Assembly (NCBI GenBank): GCA_946619625.1 | Contig: CAMOMF010000166.1 | Coordinates: 1-27,528 of the forward strand | Direction of reading: 5' to 3' | DNA from: an uncultured Bacteroidales bacterium | GTDB lineage: Bacteria; Bacteroidota; Bacteroidia; Bacteroidales; Paludibacteraceae | Length of the DNA: 27,528 bases | Part shown: positions 22,501 to 27,528 of the stretch, piece after piece | Position numbering within the stretch: position 1 is the first letter of the stretch | Layout: the number at the start of each line of letters is the position of its first letter | Position numbers and translations under genes: made by a program | The notes under the pieces: generated by a model | Database searches by the model: none | Told to the model about the DNA's origin: nothing | Seen by the model: only the letters and a program-made list of their open reading frames with translations

Positions 22501-24336
22501 ATGAAGAAATATATTTATATATTAGGAGTGACACTTGTTGGTTCACTTATTCTGACAAGTTGCAAAAACTACCTGGAGCCGGAAAACAAGTCCGCAGGTG
22601 GTCAGACGGCAGAGCAGTACTTCAACGGCGATGCCACCTCCTTGGGCGTGTACGCGTACTCGCTCATGAAACCTATTGTTTCACGCACGAACGTATATCA
22701 GTACGGAACGGACCTGTATATCCCTTCCCGTGGCAAGACATCCGTTTTCCACGACTACTCGCTGACACCGGAGACCTCTGACATCAAGTCGTTCTATTCC
22801 GACCTGTACGCATGTATCAACATGGCGAACGCCTGCATTTTCTACGACAAGAATCGTACGCAATACACCCCCGAAATGCGGTTCGTGCGCTCGTATTGCT
22901 ACTATATCCTGTCACAGCAGTTCGGTCGTGTACCCTATAGCGCAGAGTATATCAACAATGCGGAGACCAAGTATCCACTGTGTGAGTTGTCTGAACTCTA
23001 CGCCAATCTGGTTAATGACCTGAAGGAGGCGATTGCAGACGACAAGATGGGTGCTACCTACAACCACGATGGTCACGCCACCAAGGACGCATGTTATGCC
23101 CTCCTTGCCAAGGTATGTCTGGCTGCCGGTTGGGACCTGGGCGTCACCTACAACGATATTGCCAAGGGTACTTACACTGTCAACGATACACAGTATTTCA
23201 CCGAGGCGTTGAACTATGCCAAACAGGCTGGTGCGGACGATGTTCTTTCTGAGACTTTTGCCGACAAGTGGCATGCCACCAAGGCGGACAACGGTGCTGA
23301 AGTGCTGTTCTCCGTTCAGTACGACCGTGCCGGCTACCCGGGTGTAGCACAGGAAGGCGGTCACGGACTGCAGAACACCTACGGTCACTACTACGGCTCG
23401 CCTTCGCTGGGACAGAAATATGTGAACTCAGAGATGTGTATGACCACCAAGGCTGCCAAGTTGTGGGACAAAGGTGACCTTCGTTACGAAGCGACCTTTA
23501 TGACCACTTACTACAACGCCAACAATGCAGACAAGTGGGGTGCCGAAGGCTATTATGCTTACTACAACTCCAATGACACGGCTACACAAGGTATCCGCTG
23601 GAAATATTTCCCCTACTATATATCGGATGCTGAGATTCGCGCATGGATGACTGCGCACCAGGAACAAATGGTGAAGGGTGCGTGGGACAACCAACCCAAT
23701 GCCTTCAAGATTTGTGACGCTGCCAACACCAATATTGTTACCTACAAGATGGCAGAGGACGGCACGATTTCTGTGGATATGACGCAGACGTATGAGGACG
23801 CTTTGGAAGGCTCCAACGCCCTGAACAAGTTCCCCTGCGTACGCAAGTGGGACGACGCTACCTCCGGGTTCATTGACGGTACCAACACAACCAATGACTA
23901 CCGTGATATCATTCTTCTGCACAAGAGTGACATCGTGCTCGTAGCCGCTGAGGCTGCTTACATGCTTGGGCAGACAGGTCAGGCTGAAGGATACCTGAAC
24001 AACGTGCGTAACCGTGCCGGACTGCCTGCAAAGACCATCAACGAGTATGCTGCCAACTATACCGTTTCCGCCGGGTTTGAGGACGAATTCCATAAGGGTA
24101 TCGACTATATCCTGGACGAGCGCGGTCGCGAACTGTATGCCGAGAACGAGCGCTGGATGGACCTTCGCCGTACCAAGCAGTTGGTTCGCTACAATATCGA
24201 GTTCAATTCCAAAGTTAGTGCTTTGGTGGATATGTCCGACGATGGCGCGAATGCCAAACTCTACCGTCCTATTCCGCAGGCTGAAATCAATGCCAACGAT
24301 GCTTTGACTACCGCCGACCAGAACCTCGGTTATTAA
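22501..24336 (+). CDS. susD: SusD/RagB-family nutrient-binding lipoprotein
   Basis: The 611-residue product is the surface lid of the SusCD importer. The lipobox is LTSC with C21 as the lipidated residue, followed by KNYLEPENKSAGG. The body is helical with TPR-like parts (YCYYILSQQFGRVPYS, DACYALLAKVCLAAGW, EALNYAKQAG), and the C-terminus has the usual LNNVRNRAGL, ILDERGRELYAENERWMDLRR and YRPIPQAEINAN blocks. Length is somewhat above the family average of about 550. It directly follows susC. Two further exported products follow on the same strand, so all four genes are probably one operon. Confidence 0.95.
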   Translation: MKKYIYILGVTLVGSLILTSCKNYLEPENKSAGGQTAEQYFNGDATSLGVYAYSLMKPIVSRTNVYQYGTDLYIPSRGKTSVFHDYSLTPETSDIKSFYSDLYACINMANACIFYDKNRTQYTPEMRFVRSYCYYILSQQFGRVPYSAEYINNAETKYPLCELSELYANLVNDLKEAIADDKMGATYNHDGHATKDACYALLAKVCLAAGWDLGVTYNDIAKGTYTVNDTQYFTEALNYAKQAGADDVLSETFADKWHATKADNGAEVLFSVQYDRAGYPGVAQEGGHGLQNTYGHYYGSPSLGQKYVNSEMCMTTKAAKLWDKGDLRYEATFMTTYYNANNADKWGAEGYYAYYNSNDTATQGIRWKYFPYYISDAEIRAWMTAHQEQMVKGAWDNQPNAFKICDAANTNIVTYKMAEDGTISVDMTQTYEDALEGSNALNKFPCVRKWDDATSGFIDGTNTTNDYRDIILLHKSDIVLVAAEAAYMLGQTGQAEGYLNNVRNRAGLPAKTINEYAANYTVSAGFEDEFHKGIDYILDERGRELYAENERWMDLRRTKQLVRYNIEFNSKVSALVDMSDDGANAKLYRPIPQAEINANDALTTADQNLGY

Positions 24337-24371
24337 TGAACAATTGGTAAATGAATAATTTGTATATTACT

Positions 24372-24806
24372 ATGAAGAAAATATTAACTATACTGTTTGC
24401 AGTAGTCTGCCTTGCAGCATGCAATCAGCATGAGAGTATCAAGTTCGACAAGACCGCTTCTGAGGGAATAGCGGGCACTTATGTGGGCACCTGGACGCGT
24501 ACTCTGAACGAGGATGTTGTCTCGGGGGAAGGTACGGTGGTCTTCGCTGCCACCGAGGACGCTCATCTCGCCTCGATCGCTGCCTCTTGTGAAAATCCTG
24601 CCATTAATCGCCAAGGAATCGCCAATGTGGCACACTCTGACCACGAGTACGTGTTCTACAACAACGCGGCTGCCGGTGAGTTCGGGACACGTTTCTCCGG
24701 ACGCGTCTACAAGGACGGCAACATTGAGATGCAGTATTCTGTGGAAGAACAAGTAGGTCGTTTCAAAAACATCTACACCTTCACTTTCGTAGGTCAAAAA
24801 CAATAA
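24372..24806 (+). CDS. Small lipoprotein encoded after susD, possible calycin-like barrel
   Basis: A 144-residue exported lipoprotein with lipobox LAAC (C17). The mature part begins NQHESIKFDKTASEGIAGTYVGTWTRTL; the GTYVGTW motif, alternating strands and closing IYTFTFVGQKQ suggest a small lipocalin- or calycin-like beta-barrel. The frame opens at an ATG at 24351, but the ATG at 24372 gives a clean signal peptide and is chosen. It lies 35 bp after susD, the place where SusE/SusF-type surface binding proteins are often encoded, though it is far shorter and no SusE/F domain is visible. A role in binding the SusCD cargo is inference from position. Confidence 0.75.
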   Translation: MKKILTILFAVVCLAACNQHESIKFDKTASEGIAGTYVGTWTRTLNEDVVSGEGTVVFAATEDAHLASIAASCENPAINRQGIANVAHSDHEYVFYNNAAAGEFGTRFSGRVYKDGNIEMQYSVEEQVGRFKNIYTFTFVGQKQ

Positions 24807-24814
24807 AATAGTGC

Positions 24815-24838
24815 GGGAAGGGTGTCCGCACCCTTCCC
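24815..24838 (+). terminator. Strong intercistronic hairpin without T tract
   Basis: GGGAAGGGTG (24815-24824), loop TCCG, CACCCTTCCC (24829-24838): a perfect 10-bp GC-rich stem 8 bp after the lipoprotein stop. The following sequence is A-rich (CAACAAATAAC), so full intrinsic termination is unlikely. An RNA processing or 3'-end protecting role that separates expression of upstream and downstream genes is possible. Confidence 0.6.
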
Positions 24839-24884
24839 CAACAAATAACAACTCAACATTATTAACTAATTAACAAAAACAATT

Positions 24885-25895
24885 ATGAAGAAATTTTTCT
24901 TTTTTGCAGCAGCTCTCGTAGCTTCTGTAACTCTGTCCGCTCAAACTATCGAAGTTTGCGCTCTTGACTCTGCCAAGGCTTCAACTTTCGAAATCGTTGC
25001 TGGCAAGTCTGCTGATGGTCCGCAAATCGCTGCTCAGACCAAATTCTATGAAGGTACTGCTATGGATGTAATCCTTCCTTTCGCCACCAAGATGGCTGTT
25101 GTAAGTGCTACCCAGCCTAATGGTGCTCACAAGAAAGTGCAAATTGGCACCACCGAGATTAACATGGCTCAAGCTATCCAGGGTAACGACAACCCGAAAG
25201 ACGTTGATGGTAAGGCTCCGGCTACCAGCCTCTTGGTTCCTACAGAAGGTGCTCTCTGGCAGATTGATGCCAAGACTAATGGCTATATCGTAGTTCTTCA
25301 CAAGGCTTCTTCCAACAAGCAGTATTTCGTATTCGAGAACGGCACGGCACTCGGCTACAGCTTCGGTATGATGACTTATGCTCCTGACACTGTTACTCCT
25401 CTGGGCCAGAATGGTCTTCTCCAGTACACTCTCACCGGTGACGCAGAGTACAACTATCTCACCGCTGATAACCTCGCTGCTTCCACCGGTTTCAACTCGA
25501 TTGGTTGGGTAGAAGACTACTTCAATGATACCCTCACTTCTGGTATTGCTTGGAGAACCTACAAGCAGAACGGTGTTTCCGCTATTGCGTTCAATGCATA
25601 TGCGGGCTGCCACTACCTCGTTGGCGCTGCTGGCTCCAAGATTTCTGCAGCTGCTATCGTCTTCGTTAGCGATCTGACCGCTGACCTGCCTATCGTAGCT
25701 AAAGGCGAGACCATTACTGAAGAAGGCAAAGACCCCGTTACATACAACGATGTTACCCTCTGTACCCTCGCTTTGGGTAGTGCAATCAACAACGTAGAGG
25801 GTGCTGTTAAGGCTCAGAAAGTTATCCGCAACGGTCAGGTTCTGATCATCAAGAACGGCGTTGCTTACACGGTTCTTGGAACGGTTGCTGAGTAA
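24885..25895 (+). CDS. Secreted protein of unknown function in the SusCD locus
   Basis: A 336-residue protein with a signal peptide (MKKFFFFAAALVASVTLSAQ, cleavage near 19-20). No enzymatic motif is visible; the body is Ala/Thr/Val-rich and appears beta-structured. The C-terminus (VIRNGQVLIIKNGVAYTVLG) resembles a tail I associate with many exported Bacteroidales proteins and may be a divergent secretion or sorting tail; this is inference. Codon choice is skewed to GCT, GGT, AAG and ACC compared with neighbouring genes, as in highly expressed genes. It follows the lipoprotein gene after a 10-bp-stem hairpin and is closed by a clear terminator, so it is the last gene of the operon or a separately stabilised message. 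Confidence 0.7.
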   Translation: MKKFFFFAAALVASVTLSAQTIEVCALDSAKASTFEIVAGKSADGPQIAAQTKFYEGTAMDVILPFATKMAVVSATQPNGAHKKVQIGTTEINMAQAIQGNDNPKDVDGKAPATSLLVPTEGALWQIDAKTNGYIVVLHKASSNKQYFVFENGTALGYSFGMMTYAPDTVTPLGQNGLLQYTLTGDAEYNYLTADNLAASTGFNSIGWVEDYFNDTLTSGIAWRTYKQNGVSAIAFNAYAGCHYLVGAAGSKISAAAIVFVSDLTADLPIVAKGETITEEGKDPVTYNDVTLCTLALGSAINNVEGAVKAQKVIRNGQVLIIKNGVAYTVLGTVAE

Positions 25896-25934
25896 TCAGG
25901 GCTAAAGGCACTTCTAAAAATTGCTTTTAATGTC

Positions 25935-25962
25935 AGGGGAGGACGCAAGTTCTCCCCTTTTT
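25935..25962 (+). terminator. Rho-independent terminator of the SusCD locus
   Basis: AGGGGAG (25935-25941) pairs with CTCCCCT (25952-25958), followed directly by a T run to 25962. It lies 40 bp after the stop of the secreted protein gene and separates the locus from dnaK. Confidence 0.9.
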
Positions 25963-25963
25963 C

Positions 25964-26014
25964 CTGCCAATTTGGCAGACAAAACTGACACGGCGCACTT
26001 TGGCATAACCTTTG
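25964..26014 (+). promoter_or_regulatory. Candidate heat-shock control region of dnaK
   Basis: A perfect palindrome CTGCCAA-T-TTGGCAG (25964-25978) matches the TGCCA-TGGCA palindrome before grpE. Downstream, TTTGGCATAACCTTTGA (25999-26015) shares TTTGGCATA and ACCTTTG with the grpE leader. It also resembles the -24/-12 sigma-54 pattern with TTGA in place of TTGC. TATTTGC at 26021-26027 is another possible -7 box. Which polymerase form uses it is uncertain. No CIRCE element is present. Confidence 0.5.
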
Positions 26015-26113
26015 ACATACTATTTGCGAGCCTATTGGTACTATAAGTCCTGTTGGTCCTATTAGTCCGATTCGCCTAATATTAACATTGTAAAATTTAA
26101 AACACTGAATATT

Positions 26114-27528
26114 ATGTCAAAGATTATTGGTATTGACCTGGGAACAACTAATTCCTGCGTCGCAGTTATGGAAGGCAATGAGCCTGTAGTTATTGCCAAC
26201 TCGGAAGGCAAACGTACCACACCGTCTGTAGTGGGCTTTGTAGAGGGCGGAGAGCGCAAAGTGGGTGACCCTGCCAAGCGTCAAGCCATCACTAACCCTA
26301 CCAAGACCGTGTTCTCAATCAAGCGTTTCATGGGCGAGAGTTATGACCGCTTGTCGAACGAAATCGCCCGCGTGCCCTACAAGGTGGCTCGTGGCGACAA
26401 CAACACCGCCCGTGTAGATATCGACGGACGGCTCTACACGCCGCAAGAGATTTCTGCCATCATCCTGCAGAAAATGAAGAAGACGGCGGAAGACTATCTG
26501 GGTCAGGAAGTAACCGAAGCTGTCATCACGGTGCCCGCTTACTTCAACGACTCACAACGTCAGGCAACGAAAGAAGCCGGTGAGATTGCCGGTCTGACCG
26601 TACGCCGTATCGTGAACGAGCCGACGGCTGCTGCACTTGCATATGGCCTTGACAAAGCTAACAAGGATATGAAGATCGTAGTGTTCGACTGCGGTGGCGG
26701 TACGCACGATGTATCCGTTCTGGAACTGGGTGACGGCGTCTTCGAGGTGAAAGCCACTGCCGGTGATACCCACCTGGGAGGTGACGACTTTGACCATGTC
26801 ATCATAGACTGGATGGTTCAGGAATTCAAGAACGACCACAGCGGAGCTGACCTGAGCAAGGATCCTATGGCTCTTCAGAGACTGAAGGAAGCTGCCGAGA
26901 AAGCAAAGATCGAGCTTTCCAGCCAGACTACCACTGAGATCAACCTGCCTTACATCATGCCTATAGACGGTGTTCCTCAGCACTTTGTAAAGACTCTTAC
27001 AAGGGCTAAGTTCGAGGCTCTGGCAGACAGCCTGTTCCAGAAGTGCATCGAGCCTTGCCGCAAGGCCCTCTCAGATGCTCACCTGAGCGCTTCAGACATC
27101 AATGAGGTCCTTCTGGTAGGTGGTTCTACCCGTATTCCAAAGGTCCAGCAGATGGTAAAGGACTTCTTCGGAAAGGAGCCTAACAAGAGCGTAAATCCTG
27201 ACGAGGTTGTAGCCATCGGCGCTTCCATCCAGGGCGGAGTTCTTGCAGGAGATGTAAAGGACGTGCTTCTGCTCGATGTAACTCCTCTGAGCCTCGGTAT
27301 CGAAACCTACGGCGGTGTTTTCACAAAGCTCATCGAGGCCAACACCACCATCCCTACCCGCAAGAGCCAGATCTTCTCTACTGCATCTGACAACCAGCCT
27401 TCAGTAGAAGTGAACGTGCTTCAGGGAGAGCGTCCTATGGCAAAGGACAACAAGTCCATCGGAGTATTCCACCTGGACGGCATCATGCCTGCACCTAGAG
27501 GCGTGCCTCAGATCGAGGTAACCTTTGA
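26114..27528 (+). CDS. dnaK: Molecular chaperone DnaK (Hsp70), 3' end outside the window
   Basis: Partial DnaK: 471 codons are present and the frame is open at the window end (last bases ACC TTT GA). The nucleotide-binding domain has phosphate-1 loop GIDLGTTNSC, then VTVPAYFNDSQRQATKEAGEIAG, phosphate-2 loop (192-199) and adenosine motif LLVGGSTRIP. The linker DVLLLDVTPLSLGIE leads to the start of the substrate-binding domain. The phosphate-2 loop reads DCGGGTHD instead of the usual DLGGGTFD (C193, H198), while the catalytic Thr is kept. The ATG at 26114 is supported by the standard N-terminus SKIIGIDLG. Codon usage changes sharply within the gene: about 12 NCG codons before 26705 and none after. 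It partners with GrpE and DnaJ encoded at 2813-4654. Confidence 0.95.
   Translation, partial: MSKIIGIDLGTTNSCVAVMEGNEPVVIANSEGKRTTPSVVGFVEGGERKVGDPAKRQAITNPTKTVFSIKRFMGESYDRLSNEIARVPYKVARGDNNTARVDIDGRLYTPQEISAIILQKMKKTAEDYLGQEVTEAVITVPAYFNDSQRQATKEAGEIAGLTVRRIVNEPTAAALAYGLDKANKDMKIVVFDCGGGTHDVSVLELGDGVFEVKATAGDTHLGGDDFDHVIIDWMVQEFKNDHSGADLSKDPMALQRLKEAAEKAKIELSSQTTTEINLPYIMPIDGVPQHFVKTLTRAKFEALADSLFQKCIEPCRKALSDAHLSASDINEVLLVGGSTRIPKVQQMVKDFFGKEPNKSVNPDEVVAIGASIQGGVLAGDVKDVLLLDVTPLSLGIETYGGVFTKLIEANTTIPTRKSQIFSTASDNQPSVEVNVLQGERPMAKDNKSIGVFHLDGIMPAPRGVPQIEVTF

Noticed and set aside
1..27528. CRISPR array, IS element, prophage or tRNA-linked integration site
   Set aside because: The tandem repeats have no unique spacers, no transposase, integrase or phage protein is encoded, and no tRNA was seen.

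Overview
The window reads as a chromosomal segment of a Bacteroidales-type bacterium (Bacteroidota). Evidence: a SusC/SusD pair, a protein with a type IX secretion (T9SS) sorting tail, promoters of the TTTG / TAnnTTTG class, almost no Shine-Dalgarno sequences, and a pdxJ-exbB-exbD-tonB operon. No rRNA, tRNA, CRISPR array, insertion sequence or prophage gene was seen. No genus can be named from the sequence alone.

Left part (1-8827, all + strand): an ABC transporter ATPase with a TTG start, ruvB, a YjjG-like HAD nucleotidase overlapping ruvB, grpE, dnaJ, a large outer-membrane beta-barrel protein, then umuD and umuC. From the HAD gene onward spacing is tight, so the SOS-type mutagenesis genes appear to lie downstream of a heat-shock operon. 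Then comes a 407-bp structured leader and a 1134-residue secreted multidomain protein with a T9SS sorting domain, closed by two terminator hairpins.

Middle part (12845-16268, - strand): pdxJ, exbB, exbD, tonB and a DJ-1/PfpI gene form one operon supplying proton-motive force to outer-membrane receptors such as the SusC protein to the right. A gene-free region of about 860 bp (16269-17131) separates this operon from rightward genes. It is bounded by a near-perfect 64-bp inverted repeat, each arm carrying the same complete Bacteroidota promoter pointing outward. To the right are a small lipoprotein gene preceded by a long leader hairpin, and a SAM methyltransferase interrupted by a 4 x 9-residue repeat.

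Right part (19204-27528, + strand): a SusC/SusD locus with a small lipoprotein and a secreted protein but no glycoside hydrolase or regulator in view, a terminator, and dnaK running off the window end. The grpE-dnaJ and dnaK leaders share a TGCCA-TGGCA palindrome, a candidate stress operator. The 3' part of dnaK changes codon usage abruptly (no NCG codon after about 26704), which may mark an assembly chimera or gene conversion.

Intergenic regions carry several families of short reiterated sequence (7-, 11-, 22-bp and AT-rich units) and a two-copy double-hairpin element, which look characteristic of this genome.
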